From the NCBI RefSeq assembly GCF_900129305.1, contig NZ_FQVB01000021.1, positions 21,486 through 85,485 on the forward strand: a DNA stretch of 64,000 bases, read 5' to 3'. The translations under genes were made by a program, and so were the position numbers. This document shows positions 8,687 through 18,679 of the stretch, piece after piece (within the stretch, counting starts at the first letter, position 1; the number at the start of each line of letters is the position of its first letter). Origin of the DNA: Desulfacinum infernum DSM 9756. GTDB taxonomy: Bacteria; Desulfobacterota; Syntrophobacteria; Syntrophobacterales; DSM-9756. The notes below the pieces were generated by a model. The model saw only the letters and a program-made list of their open reading frames with translations. It had not been told where the DNA came from and did not search any database.

Positions 8687-11656
8687 ATGCTGTTTTGTAT
8701 CGCCGGGATGCATCGATCCGGGACATCAATGATCACCCGCCTTCTCCACGTTTCCGGGATGTACTTGGGAAGACAAGGCAACCTCCTACCTCCCCAGCCG
8801 GACAATCCGGAAGGTTTCTGGGAAAACAAAGGCTTTGTGGAGCTCAATGACCGGCTTCTGGCATCTCTGGGTGGGTCTTGGATGGATCCTCCCGACATGG
8901 GCGAAAACTGGGTTCACAGCGTTCATCTGGAGCCGATCCGCTGCGAGGCGAAGCGCCTCCTTGCACCACTGAGGGTGCGCTTCTTTTCAGGATGGAAGGA
9001 CCCTCGAAACTCTCTCACCCTTCGATTCTGGAGGACGATTGCTCCTGAAGTGAAAGTCGTGGTGCCGCTCCGGCACCCTCTGGAGGTGGCCCAGAGTCTA
9101 AAGCGCCGCAACGGCCTGGACCTGGTCCGAGGGATGCAGTTGTGGTATGTGTATAACATGAAGTTGTACCAGGAGTTGGACGATTCCTTTTATTTCTTGG
9201 AATACGACAATGCTTTGAAAAAACCTTACGATGTCCTATTTGCTTTGTTTCGGTGGGCCAAGATATCTGTCCCTCGCAGAAGGATGCTGGAAGCCATCCG
9301 GACTGTCCGAACGGATTTAAGACATCATAATCATCAGAGATGCAGGACGGATATCCCCAGCGGGATGGCCCACGTCATTGACCTCTATGAAAGATTAAGA
9401 GAGAACGCCGAAAAACTGGCTTGCCCTGCCGAGGACTCAGGTTCATCACGGGGACGATGTGTCACGCAGCAAGATTTGGGGCGTGTGTGGTCAGTTCCTC
9501 TTTCCGAAACCCCAGTCGGAAACGGTGGCCGGCTTCGGACTCCGCGTACCCAGCCTGAAGAGGCGGGTGTGGGGGATTCCATGGGCGGTGTCCCCGGCAA
9601 ATCCTCCCGGCTGTTTTCCGGGGGAAAGAACCCTGAAGCTTCCCTGTGCTCGATCGTGATACCGGTTCACAATCAATGGGAATACACAGACAAATGCCTG
9701 AGGTCCATTGCCCGGTGCGCTTCTGCTAAGGTGTCTTTCGAGGTGGTGGTTGTAAACAATGGATCTGCGGATGGAACGGAGTGTTTTCTTGATGAGGCAA
9801 GAAAGCGCCATCCGTTCCTCAGGGTTGTTCATCTGGAACACAATCACGGATTCGCCAAAGCATGCAATGTGGGCGCACGGCACGCGCGCGGCACGCTCTT
9901 GGTTTTCCTGAACAACGACACCGTGGTGCTCCCGGGTTGGCTTGAGGCCCTTGTCGATGCCCACACGAGAGAGGAACGGGCGGGTATTGTCGGCGCCAAA
10001 CTGCTTTATCCTGACGGGACGATACAACACGCCGGAATAGGTTTTCGCTGGATTGAATCAGGGGGCGTTCGTTATCCATGGCCCGTTCATCTTTGGCGAG
10101 GGGTGCCCTTGACCGCCCCCCAAGTGAATCAGCGGAGAGAGATGGATGCAGTGACCGGAGCCTGCCTGCTCATCAGTAAAAGCCTTTTTGAGAAAGTGGG
10201 GGGCTTTGATGAGTCCTATTACATGTACTTTGAAGATGTGGATCTGAACCTGAAGGTCCGAAGTCTGGGGAAAAGAGTCATCTATTGTCCCGAGAGCGTG
10301 GTGATTCATTTCGAGGGCAAGTCGTCACCCAATCAATGTGTGGTTGATAGGCTAAATAACCAAAGCTATAGGAAATTCCATGAAAGATGGGGTCAAGTGC
10401 TCAACGCCCGCGCTCCCTTGGGGAAGAAGAACGGGCTCTCGCCCTCTCCGCGCAGGACGGGCCGGGTTGAGGCATGCGGCACGGCAAGTGCCAAGACCCT
10501 TCGGGGAATCAGGTGGCAGAGTCAGGTTCTCAGTTTCAGCGGACATGCATCCCACGCTCGACGAATTATCGCGGCCTTGCAGCAAACGGGGATTCCTGTG
10601 TCCGTCCAGCCCACAACGGCGGACAAGCGATTTATCCGCCATCTGACTCCATCGGAGGTCGCCCTGTGGCGGGATCTCATGCGCAAGCCGGTCGGCCAAG
10701 GAGCCTACCTGTGTTTCGGTGTTCCCTCTTTGGAGGACGGATCGGATGTCTTCGCCGCCTGGCGCGAGGCAAATCCAGGTTTTCGCACCTATGTGGGATT
10801 GGCAACCTTCGAGACCGACAGACTGCCCCCCGGTTGGGCGGAGGCCTGCAACCGCATGGATGAAGTCTGGGTGCCCAGCACCTTCAACGAGGAAACCTTT
10901 GCGCGGGGGGGCGTGGATGCGGAGAGGATCCACGTGTTTCCCACGGGCATTGACGCGGACGCCTTTGACCCTCTCCGTGTCTCTCCCCTTTACATAGGAA
11001 ACCGAAGGGATTTCGCCTTCCTTTCCGTATTTCAATGGACCTACCGAAAGGGCTGGGATATTCTCCTGCGTGCGTACCTGTCGGCTTTTTCGCCCCAGGA
11101 TGATGTCTGCCTTATTCTCAGGACCTATCCTTACAGGATCCAACAACCGCCCATCAGAGATCGCATCGAGGATTATATTCGGAGCTTGGGGCTGAATCCA
11201 CAGGAGACCCCTCCGATCATCCTGATCGACAAGTTCATTCCCGAACATCTCATGCCCTCGCTCTACGCCGCCGCGGATGCCTTTGTGCTGCCTTCCAGGG
11301 GCGAGGGCTTCGGCCTGCCCTACCTGGAGGCCATGGCCATGGGGCTGCCCGTCATAGCCACCCGCTGGGGCGGGCATCTCGACTTCATGAATGACGCCAA
11401 CAGTTTTCTGATCGACGTGGAGGACTTGCTGCCGGTGAACGGCCGGTTGACGTCAGAAAGCACCTATTACACCGGCGACCAGAAATTGGCCGAGCCTTCC
11501 GTTTCTCACACGGCGGAGCTGATGAGGCGGGTTTTTGACCACAAGACCGAAGCCCGCCGACGGGGGCATGAGGCCAGGCGGCACGTGGTGAGACATTGGA
11601 ACATGGAACAATCGGCCCATTGGTTCCTGTCCAGGCTCTCGTGGATCACTTCCTGA
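8687..11656 (+). CDS. Three-domain sulfotransferase-GT2-GT4 fusion
   Basis: A 989-residue protein. Residues ~1-220 are a sulfotransferase (FCIAGMHRSGTSMITRLL as PAPS loop; VVVPLRHPLEVAQS as 3'-phosphate motif). After a low-complexity linker (~245-315), residues ~320-590 are a rhamnosyltransferase-like GT2 (CSIVIPVHNQWEY, VVVNNGSADGT, FLNNDTVVLPGW). Residues ~607-989 are a GT4 with an intact EX7E motif in GEGFGLPYLEAMAMG. It is cytoplasmic by lack of signal or membrane helices. It follows the four-domain fusion by 42 bases in one operon. Together they hold two sulfotransferase, two methyltransferase and three glycosyltransferase domains. Acceptors are unknown. Confidence 0.87.
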   Translation: MLFCIAGMHRSGTSMITRLLHVSGMYLGRQGNLLPPQPDNPEGFWENKGFVELNDRLLASLGGSWMDPPDMGENWVHSVHLEPIRCEAKRLLAPLRVRFFSGWKDPRNSLTLRFWRTIAPEVKVVVPLRHPLEVAQSLKRRNGLDLVRGMQLWYVYNMKLYQELDDSFYFLEYDNALKKPYDVLFALFRWAKISVPRRRMLEAIRTVRTDLRHHNHQRCRTDIPSGMAHVIDLYERLRENAEKLACPAEDSGSSRGRCVTQQDLGRVWSVPLSETPVGNGGRLRTPRTQPEEAGVGDSMGGVPGKSSRLFSGGKNPEASLCSIVIPVHNQWEYTDKCLRSIARCASAKVSFEVVVVNNGSADGTECFLDEARKRHPFLRVVHLEHNHGFAKACNVGARHARGTLLVFLNNDTVVLPGWLEALVDAHTREERAGIVGAKLLYPDGTIQHAGIGFRWIESGGVRYPWPVHLWRGVPLTAPQVNQRREMDAVTGACLLISKSLFEKVGGFDESYYMYFEDVDLNLKVRSLGKRVIYCPESVVIHFEGKSSPNQCVVDRLNNQSYRKFHERWGQVLNARAPLGKKNGLSPSPRRTGRVEACGTASAKTLRGIRWQSQVLSFSGHASHARRIIAALQQTGIPVSVQPTTADKRFIRHLTPSEVALWRDLMRKPVGQGAYLCFGVPSLEDGSDVFAAWREANPGFRTYVGLATFETDRLPPGWAEACNRMDEVWVPSTFNEETFARGGVDAERIHVFPTGIDADAFDPLRVSPLYIGNRRDFAFLSVFQWTYRKGWDILLRAYLSAFSPQDDVCLILRTYPYRIQQPPIRDRIEDYIRSLGLNPQETPPIILIDKFIPEHLMPSLYAAADAFVLPSRGEGFGLPYLEAMAMGLPVIATRWGGHLDFMNDANSFLIDVEDLLPVNGRLTSESTYYTGDQKLAEPSVSHTAELMRRVFDHKTEARRRGHEARRHVVRHWNMEQSAHWFLSRLSWITS

Positions 11657-11697
11657 TGACGAGGACCGGTTGAGGCCACAAGAAGGAGGGGCCGAGA

Positions 11698-14046
11698 ATG
11701 AAAGCCGTCTTGCCCGGGTGCAGGCCGGTGGTTTTCTGGAAAGCGCCCGTTTACGATCCCAGCGGCTACGGTGATGAGGCGCGCCATCTGATCAAGACCG
11801 TGCAACGTTTCTGGCCTCTTCGTGTGGAGCCGGCGGGTCGATTTTCGGAAGAGTTTGTGAGGGGCATGAGCCATGAGGACCGACAGCTTTTCGGGAGACT
11901 TCAGAAACAACCCCTGTCCGACGAATACCTTAGCGTGACCCACCTGCCGGCCTATGCCTTCTGTCCCGATGAGAAGGCCCTCTACAATATCGGCCGAACG
12001 GTTTTCGAAACGGATCGCATCCCTCCCCCATGGGTTGAGGCGTGCAACCGGATGGATGAGATCTGGGTGCCCACGGCGTTCAATGTGGAAACATTCCGCC
12101 GAAGTGGTGTGCGCGTTCCGGTTCATGTGGTGCCGCAGGGCATTGACTCGGAATTTTTCAGGCCCGGCCTCAGGCCGCTGTCCATCCCCGGCCGGCGCGG
12201 TTTTGCCTTCCTGTCCGTTTTCGAGTGGACGCACCGGAAGGGCTGGGACCTGCTGCTGAAAGCCTGGGCGGAAGCGTTTTCGCCCAACGAGGATGTATGC
12301 CTGATCCTGAGAACTTATCCCATCAACGCCCTGGATTCCGGGAATGTGGAGCAAATCATCCAGGGCTGGATTGATCGTTTCCTCCGCCGAGACCTGGGCA
12401 AGTCCCCCCGCGATGTGGCTCCCATCATTGTGCTGGGAACGCAGATCCCGGCGCATGCCATGCCACGGCTTTACGCCTCGGCGGATGCTTTCGTACTCCC
12501 TTCACGGGGAGAGGGCTGGGGGCGACCGTACATGGAGGCCATGGCTTGCGGTCTGCCGGTCATCGGGACCCGCTGGGGCGGGAATCTGGCCTTCATGAAT
12601 TCCGACAATTCTTACCTAGTGGACATTGAGGGCCTGGAGGGGGTGGGGGGACAGATGGAAATCGGATTTTATCACGGCCACTGCTGGGCGGCGCCTTCCC
12701 TCGCCAGCCTAATGACCCTCCTGCGCCGAGTGTATGATCATCCCCATGAAGCGCGATTGAAGGGTGCCAGGGCCCGCCAAGACGTGGTCCAAAAGTGGAA
12801 CTGGCAGATGGCCGCAGGAGAGGCCCTGAAGCGCCTGGAAGAGATAACGTGCAGTTTGAAAAAGGGGGGGGGCGGACCGAAGGGGGTGGGGCATCTCCCG
12901 GAGGAAACCGATCGCATCGAAGTGATATGGGAGGGTCCTCAGCTCATCTACAGCTCATTGGCCAACATCAACAGAGAGCTTTGCCTCTGCCTCATGGAAC
13001 GGGAGGGTGTGTCCCTGTCCATTCATCCCAATGATCCCCGCCAGCTTGAACCGGAAGATGACGGCAAGATCAAGAGGCTTGTCCAGTGCTTTCATCGACA
13101 TATCGGTATGAGTCGTTGTGTACACATAAGACACGAATGGCCGCCCAATTTTTCCCCGCCCGAACGCGGCCACTGGGTCATCATCCAGCCGTGGGAATAC
13201 GGTCGGTTGCCGCGTGAATGGGTGAGGCCGATGAGCACTCTTGTCGACGAAATATGGGTTCCCAGCAGGCATGTGTGGAAGACCTATGTATCCAGCGGTG
13301 TTCCAGCCGAACGGGTCCATGTCGTCCCGAACGGTGTGAACCCTGATATCTTCAGGCCCGACGTGCAGGCCCTCCCCTTGGACACCCGGAAGCGCTTCAA
13401 GTTCTTGTTTGTGGGAGGAACCATCTGGCGCAAAGGGATCGATGTGCTGCTCGCAGCGTACCGAAGCGTCTTCCGGCATTCGGACGATGTGGCGCTTGTC
13501 ATCAAAGACTTCGGCCAAGACTCCTTTTACAAGGGGCAAGGGGCGGTGGAGACCATCAAGGAAATACAGGGGGACCCGACGGGACCGGAGATTTTATATG
13601 TTTCCGATGACCTCGATGAACGTTCAATGCCCGGTTTGTACAGGGCGTGTGACTGTCTGGTCCATCCGTATCGTGGCGAAGGATTCGCCATGCCCGTTTT
13701 GGAAGCCATGGCCTGCGGCCTGCCTGTGATCGTAACGGAAGGCGGAGCGACGGACGACTTCTGCCTGCCGCGCTTCGCTTATCGGATCAAAGCCACTCGC
13801 CGAAGCCTCACCACGCCTGCCGTCAACTTCGCCGGGGGAGCCGGATGGGTCCTGGAGCCGGACGAGAGGCACCTGCAGCGGCTCCTGCGGCACGTTTACG
13901 AACACCGTGACGAAGCCCGGGAAGAGGCCGAGAAGGCGGCTGAGCACGCCCATTGTCATTACAGCTGGCAAAGAGTAACGGATCAGGTTCTAGAGAGGAT
14001 TCGACACATCGTTGGGCAGCCGGTCGCCAGGCTCCAGCCACATTGA
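11698..14046 (+). CDS. Tandem double GT4 glycosyltransferase
   Basis: A 782-residue protein made of two GT-B enzymes in series, about residues 10-385 and 400-775. Each has its own EX7E donor motif (GEGWGRPYMEAMACG and GEGFAMPVLEAMACG) and its own strand-turn before the donor domain (WTHRKGWDLLLKAW; GGTIWRKGIDVLLAAY). The first half is very similar in layout to the C-terminal GT4 of the preceding gene, suggesting domain duplication inside the operon. The start follows AGAAGGAGGGG. Double GT4 proteins usually extend a glycan by two successive sugars; the sugars here cannot be named. Confidence 0.88.
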   Translation: MKAVLPGCRPVVFWKAPVYDPSGYGDEARHLIKTVQRFWPLRVEPAGRFSEEFVRGMSHEDRQLFGRLQKQPLSDEYLSVTHLPAYAFCPDEKALYNIGRTVFETDRIPPPWVEACNRMDEIWVPTAFNVETFRRSGVRVPVHVVPQGIDSEFFRPGLRPLSIPGRRGFAFLSVFEWTHRKGWDLLLKAWAEAFSPNEDVCLILRTYPINALDSGNVEQIIQGWIDRFLRRDLGKSPRDVAPIIVLGTQIPAHAMPRLYASADAFVLPSRGEGWGRPYMEAMACGLPVIGTRWGGNLAFMNSDNSYLVDIEGLEGVGGQMEIGFYHGHCWAAPSLASLMTLLRRVYDHPHEARLKGARARQDVVQKWNWQMAAGEALKRLEEITCSLKKGGGGPKGVGHLPEETDRIEVIWEGPQLIYSSLANINRELCLCLMEREGVSLSIHPNDPRQLEPEDDGKIKRLVQCFHRHIGMSRCVHIRHEWPPNFSPPERGHWVIIQPWEYGRLPREWVRPMSTLVDEIWVPSRHVWKTYVSSGVPAERVHVVPNGVNPDIFRPDVQALPLDTRKRFKFLFVGGTIWRKGIDVLLAAYRSVFRHSDDVALVIKDFGQDSFYKGQGAVETIKEIQGDPTGPEILYVSDDLDERSMPGLYRACDCLVHPYRGEGFAMPVLEAMACGLPVIVTEGGATDDFCLPRFAYRIKATRRSLTTPAVNFAGGAGWVLEPDERHLQRLLRHVYEHRDEAREEAEKAAEHAHCHYSWQRVTDQVLERIRHIVGQPVARLQPH

Positions 14047-14150
14047 TTGCCGAAGCCGTTGTTTTCTTTCGGCTCCGCGGTCAGCTCCGCCCAGGAACCA
14101 AGGCCTGAAATCCGGCCATGTCTGCATGGGCGGCGGACGGTGCCTTGCCT

Positions 14151-14166
14151 TGGTATCCATCTTGCT
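14151..14166 (+). promoter_or_regulatory. Possible internal sigma-54 promoter
   Basis: TGGTATCCATCTTGCT keeps the invariant -24 GG and -12 GC at correct spacing and the TTGC block, with mismatches at consensus positions 4, 6 and 7. It lies 65 bases before the TPR gene, in the only long spacer (184 bases) of the glycosylation cluster. Weaker than the sites at 5603 and 32307. Confidence 0.45.
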
Positions 14167-14230
14167 AACTCTTGGGCCAGACAGAGGTGGACGTGAAACC
14201 CAATCCGAGTCACCGGGAGAGGAGTCAGAC

Positions 14231-15343
14231 ATGATAGAGGTGGGCCAGATGAGTGCAGATCTGGGCAAGGTTCTTCATTCCATGGAATCCGGCCGCTGGG
14301 ACGAGGCGATCTCCCTGCTTCGACCGATGGTGGAACGGCGGCCTTTCGACACCAGGGCCATCGGCAAGTTGGGCTATGCCCTGTGGAAGAGTGGGGAAAG
14401 GCAGGAGGGGGCCGAGACCCTGGAAAGGGCGCTCCAGCTTGACCCGGATGATGGGGAAGTGATCAAGGATTGCGTTCAGGTCTTCTGGGAAGCCGGACGC
14501 CGGGAGGATGCACTCCAAGTTCTTGAAAGCTACCTGCAGCGAAACCCCTGGGATGGGGATGTGAAGGAGTATATGGACCGGCTGCAGAGCGCTGAGATCG
14601 GGGAAGCAAGGCCGTGTCAACCAAATGACAGCGGAGCGTCGGCGGCCGCCCTGTTGGTCGGGCTGGGTGAGGAGGAGTTTGAAAAGGGGAACATGGAAAG
14701 GGCGCGCACCTGTTTCGAAATGGCCCTGGAAAAAGACCCCGGCAATGCGAAGGCCCACAACAACCTGGGAGTTTTGGCCTGGCAGGAAGGGGATCTGAAT
14801 GCCGCCCTGGCTTGTTTCGACAGGGCCTTGGATCTGGCTCCCACGGATGGGGAAATCCTGTGCAATGCCGCAAGGGCCCTTGGCGCGGCCGGCCACTGCG
14901 AGACGGCTTCCCAACTGCTGGAGATCTATCTGTCGGCACATCCCGACGATACGGATGTGTGGGGTGAGTACAGGGAATTGGTACGCCAGGGTGCGCAGTC
15001 CTGGAAACCCGACCATTTGGATTCGGGAGTGGCTGCGGTGTACGTGGAGATGGGGAGACGGCTCGCGGAGGCGGGAGACCTTCAGGGGGCCGCCGAGGCG
15101 TTGGCCCGGGCCGTGCGAGTGGATCCCGAAAACGTGGAAGGCTATCAGCAACTCGCCCTGCTGCACATGGGCCTGAACCAGATGCAGGATGCCTTGGCCT
15201 TGCTGGAACAGGCTCAGGCATTGGATGAAGACAACCAAGAGGTGGCGGAGGCCCTTGCCGATGTTCGTCAACGGCTCCGGGAAACGCCGGAAGAAGATGA
15301 AGAGCCGTGCGCGGTGTGTTCCGGAGGTGGTCTGGGTGGGTAG
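14231..15343 (+). CDS. Tetratricopeptide repeat protein
   Basis: A 370-residue protein consisting almost entirely of TPR-like helical pairs (for example GKLGYALWKSGERQEGAETL, HNNLGVLAWQEGDLNAALAC, YVEMGRRLAEAGDLQGAAEA), with acidic character and a Cys/Gly-rich tail. The ATG at 14231 is chosen because GGGAGAGGAG precedes it and the TPR pattern starts directly after; an in-frame start at 14012 would add an unrelated tail overlapping the previous gene. It overlaps the next GT2-TPR gene by 8 bases, so the two are probably translationally coupled. A scaffold or acceptor-recognition role in protein glycosylation is an inference. Confidence 0.85.
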   Translation: MIEVGQMSADLGKVLHSMESGRWDEAISLLRPMVERRPFDTRAIGKLGYALWKSGERQEGAETLERALQLDPDDGEVIKDCVQVFWEAGRREDALQVLESYLQRNPWDGDVKEYMDRLQSAEIGEARPCQPNDSGASAAALLVGLGEEEFEKGNMERARTCFEMALEKDPGNAKAHNNLGVLAWQEGDLNAALACFDRALDLAPTDGEILCNAARALGAAGHCETASQLLEIYLSAHPDDTDVWGEYRELVRQGAQSWKPDHLDSGVAAVYVEMGRRLAEAGDLQGAAEALARAVRVDPENVEGYQQLALLHMGLNQMQDALALLEQAQALDEDNQEVAEALADVRQRLRETPEEDEEPCAVCSGGGLGG

Positions 15344-16931
15344 ACCGCTCATATCTCTTTGCATGATTGTTAAAAACGAGGAGAAAAACCTCCCCCGGTG
15401 CCTGGAAAGCGTCCAAGGGCAGGTGGATGAGATCATCGTGGTGGACACCGGCTCGTCGGACCGAACGGTGGAGGTGGCCTCTCAGTATGGCGCCAGAGTG
15501 TTGACGCACCCCTGGAACGGTGATTTTTCCGCCGCCCGGAATGTGTCGCTGGATCACGCCTCGGGCGGCTGGGTGTTGTGGCTGGACGCCGACGAAGAGC
15601 TGCTGCAGGCTCCGGACGGATCGACCCTGAAGCAAATGGCGGATTCGGGGACCGCGGAGGCCTATCTGGTGCCGGTCCAAAACATGCGGTTGGACGGTTC
15701 TTTCACGGCCCATTATGCCGTGCGCTTTTTCCGGAAACTGGAGGGGATCCGATTCGAGGGAAAGGCCCACGAGAGCGTCGGGGACTGGCTGCTTCGGCAA
15801 AATGCCCGCATTGAACGATCCCCTGTGGCCATTCGGCACTGGGGGTACGCCGTTACGGATGCCGAACTGCAAAGGAAGCTGGATCGGAACCTGGAACTGC
15901 TCAAAGCCCAATTAGAACGAGACCCGAACAACTCCTACGTGCACTACTACATCGGGATGACGCTGGTCGGGAAGGAGGACTTCGAGGGAAGCTTCCACCA
16001 CCTGCAAAGGGCTTATGAGCTCGGGCCCGAGACGCCCAATATGGAGTGCCTGGTGGCGAACATGCTGGCCTACCATCAGCTGCATCGCTGCAACTATGGG
16101 GAAGCTGAAAAGTGGGCCCGGCGCTCCCTCGCCATCACCCCGCAGCAGCACACCGCCAAGATGTTTCTGGGGATCGCCCTCTACAACCAGAAAAGATTTG
16201 CCGAGGCACTTCCTCTCTTGCAGAGTGCCTATCAGTTCCAAAGGCTTCCTCTGGAGAGAAGGCGCAGCGACATCAGCCTGGAGCATTCTTACGGAGAAAA
16301 GGAACTCCTCTGGGCCGTGGCCCGCAGTGCCTATGAAACAAGAAGTTATCCGTTGGCGCATCAGTTTCTGCAGAGGCTGGCCCGATCCGGTGGATCGGAT
16401 GCGGCCGCCCTCACCTTGCAGGGCCTGACGGCTCTCGCCCTGGAGTCTTTCCGTTCCGCGGTTGCCCACTTCGATCATGCCAAGGTGCTGGGCGCTTCCT
16501 GGCAGCAGATTGGAGCCCCCTGGACCTATGGGCTTCTCCAATTGGGCCGCCTCGACGACGCCCTGGCCGTTTTAAGTGAGGCGGGTGCGTCCTTTTTCCT
16601 GAACGAGAACGCAGAGCAGACCTTTGCCTTGCTGGTGGAGCGGTGTTTTGAATCCTCGCGGATCGGCCCTCTGGTACGGGCTTTAGAGCGCATTGCGCAA
16701 AACGCTCATGTGCCTCCCCATGTCCTGGACGCCCTGGCGGTCTGCCACATCAAGTCGGGAAACTATGAGAAGGCGGCCGCAGCGCTGGATGCCCTCCTGG
16801 AAAAGGATCCCGGGAACCTGGAGGTGAGGAGACGCCTGGCTGCCGTTTGGGTCCGCTTGGGCCGCGAGACCATGGCCGCTCGCCTGTTGCGTTCATACCG
16901 CCGGGACGGCACGGCATCCGCCGCCCCATAG
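15336..16931 (+). CDS. GT2 glycosyltransferase with C-terminal TPR domain
   Basis: A protein of about 531 residues: N-terminal GT2 domain (~1-225) with LCMIVKNEEKNLPRCLES, IIVVDTGSSDRTVE, FSAARNVSL and the metal site LWLDADEE, followed by TPR-like repeats to the C-terminus. This MIVKNE/DTGSxDxT class of GT2-TPR enzymes often glycosylates proteins directly. The start is taken as GTG at 15336, with GGAGG eight bases upstream and 8 bases of overlap with the TPR gene; an in-frame start at 15189 would encode basic out-of-frame sequence of the preceding gene. It is paralogous to the gene at 17022. Confidence 0.82.
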   Translation: MGRPLISLCMIVKNEEKNLPRCLESVQGQVDEIIVVDTGSSDRTVEVASQYGARVLTHPWNGDFSAARNVSLDHASGGWVLWLDADEELLQAPDGSTLKQMADSGTAEAYLVPVQNMRLDGSFTAHYAVRFFRKLEGIRFEGKAHESVGDWLLRQNARIERSPVAIRHWGYAVTDAELQRKLDRNLELLKAQLERDPNNSYVHYYIGMTLVGKEDFEGSFHHLQRAYELGPETPNMECLVANMLAYHQLHRCNYGEAEKWARRSLAITPQQHTAKMFLGIALYNQKRFAEALPLLQSAYQFQRLPLERRRSDISLEHSYGEKELLWAVARSAYETRSYPLAHQFLQRLARSGGSDAAALTLQGLTALALESFRSAVAHFDHAKVLGASWQQIGAPWTYGLLQLGRLDDALAVLSEAGASFFLNENAEQTFALLVERCFESSRIGPLVRALERIAQNAHVPPHVLDALAVCHIKSGNYEKAAAALDALLEKDPGNLEVRRRLAAVWVRLGRETMAARLLRSYRRDGTASAAP

Positions 16932-17021
16932 GCGGCCCATAGGGCGAAAGGGTTCGACGGGCAATCCCCGCGTAGCGCCCTGGAATGGGGCTGTCGCTCC
17001 CGGTTTACGAGGTTTTCCTGA

Positions 17022-18659
17022 ATGGCAAATGTTCCGCACTCCCTGTCCGTGTGCATGATCGTCAAGAACGAAGCGTCCAATATTCGCGAAGCGCTGGAAT
17101 CCTTTACCGCCTTCGCCGATGAAATCATCGTCGTCGACACCGGATCCACGGACGGAACGCCCAACCTGGCCCTCTCTTTCACACCTCATGTCTACCACTG
17201 CACATGGCACGATGATTTTTCAGCCGCCCGAAATTTCTCCCTGGAGAAGGCCGGTGGTGCCTACTGCCTTTGGATGGATGCCGATGATCGGGTGGACGCC
17301 CTCAACGCCGCCAAGATCAATGCCCTTAAGCGGGAGTTCGACGGCCGGAGGGCGTTCGCCTTTGAGCTGCACGACATCCGAAACGGAGCTCCTTTTCGTT
17401 CCCTGATGCAGATCCGCTGCATCCCGAATCGGCAGGATGTGCGGTTCAAGGGGCGGATCCACGAAAGCATTGACTGGGATCGGGTGCAGGATGAACTCAT
17501 ACCGGTCAATGTGGACATCGTCGTCACCCACCATGGTTATGACGACCCGGTTTTGCTGGGTCGAAAGATAAACCGCAACATTCGACTCCTCCAGATGGAA
17601 TGCGAGGCGGGCAGGGACGACGCCACGCTCCATTATTATCTGGCGATGTCCTTCAGCCACATAGGAAATCGCCATGCGGCCATCGACCACATGGGCCGGG
17701 CGCTCCGGGACTTGGAAAAAAGGTCCTTTCATGCGCACGGCCGTGAGGCGGAGACGCTCAGGACCTTCCGGCTGGATGCACAGCTCTTTCTGGTCCAGGA
17801 AATGCTCGGCTTGGAAAGAAGAGGCGACGCTCGACGCCTATTGGCCAAGCTGTCCTGTGAGCCCGATCCGGACCCTCTCACCCTTTTTCGGATCGGGGCG
17901 TTTTACCAATCCCTGAACGCGCACGAGGATGCCTTGCAATTCTTTGCCCGGGTGGACCCGGACAAACAGACCCCTACCGTCCTTCCTTCTCCCAAGCTTC
18001 GCAGAACGGATGTGGTCGCCCGGATCGCCCTCAGCCTCTTTTGTTCAGGACGCCGGGATCAGGCTTTGGACCAGATCCGGTCGCTTTCCGACCCCGTAGA
18101 CAGGAAAGAAGCCTGGGAGATCGCGGGAATCCTGGCCGCGGAAACCGGCCGCTACCGCTTGGGGGCCATGGCCTTTGAGCGGGCCTTGAGCCTCGGGGGA
18201 CTGACGGCTTCGGGCTGGGAGCAGTGGGGCGTGGTTTGGGACCGCATCGGTGACCCCCAAAGGGCTGAACAGTGCTGGCGAAAAGCCCTGAGGATGGACG
18301 GGGGAGCGGAGGGGGCGGCCATTCACCTTGCGAACCTTCTGTGGCGCGAGAACAGGAAAGATGAGGCTTTCGAAATCTTCGGGCGGATCGTCCGCAACGG
18401 ATGTTGCAAGGTCCCGGTACTCCTGGCTTATGGAGTCATGGCCTGTGAAAGGAAGGATGAAGGTGCTCTGACGTCCATAAGGGAGAATCTTGAGGTTTTC
18501 CTGCATGATGGGAGACGGCGGGAGACGGACGCCCTTCCCTCGATCTTCCTGTCTTTGGCCCGACACCTGGAAGACGAAGGCAAGGAGGATTTGGCGCGGC
18601 TGGCCCGGCGCCTCGCCCGGTGGGAGAAGTCGGTCGGCGGGCAGGCGCATCCGGAATGA
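17022..18659 (+). CDS. GT2 glycosyltransferase with C-terminal TPR domain (paralogue)
   Basis: A 545-residue protein with the same build as its upstream neighbour: GT2 motifs VCMIVKNEASNIREALE, IIVVDTGSTDGTPN, FSAARNFSLEKA and LWMDADDRVD in the first ~120 residues, then helical TPR-like repeats from about residue 225. The two genes look like a tandem duplication that has diverged. A cytoplasmic protein-glycosylating role, possibly on flagellin before export, fits the position upstream of fliC but is inferred. The stop codon region overlaps a potential ATGA start for the next GT4. Confidence 0.87.
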   Translation: MANVPHSLSVCMIVKNEASNIREALESFTAFADEIIVVDTGSTDGTPNLALSFTPHVYHCTWHDDFSAARNFSLEKAGGAYCLWMDADDRVDALNAAKINALKREFDGRRAFAFELHDIRNGAPFRSLMQIRCIPNRQDVRFKGRIHESIDWDRVQDELIPVNVDIVVTHHGYDDPVLLGRKINRNIRLLQMECEAGRDDATLHYYLAMSFSHIGNRHAAIDHMGRALRDLEKRSFHAHGREAETLRTFRLDAQLFLVQEMLGLERRGDARRLLAKLSCEPDPDPLTLFRIGAFYQSLNAHEDALQFFARVDPDKQTPTVLPSPKLRRTDVVARIALSLFCSGRRDQALDQIRSLSDPVDRKEAWEIAGILAAETGRYRLGAMAFERALSLGGLTASGWEQWGVVWDRIGDPQRAEQCWRKALRMDGGAEGAAIHLANLLWRENRKDEAFEIFGRIVRNGCCKVPVLLAYGVMACERKDEGALTSIRENLEVFLHDGRRRETDALPSIFLSLARHLEDEGKEDLARLARRLARWEKSVGGQAHPE

Positions 18660-18679
18660 AAGGCGGGGAAGAATTCACC

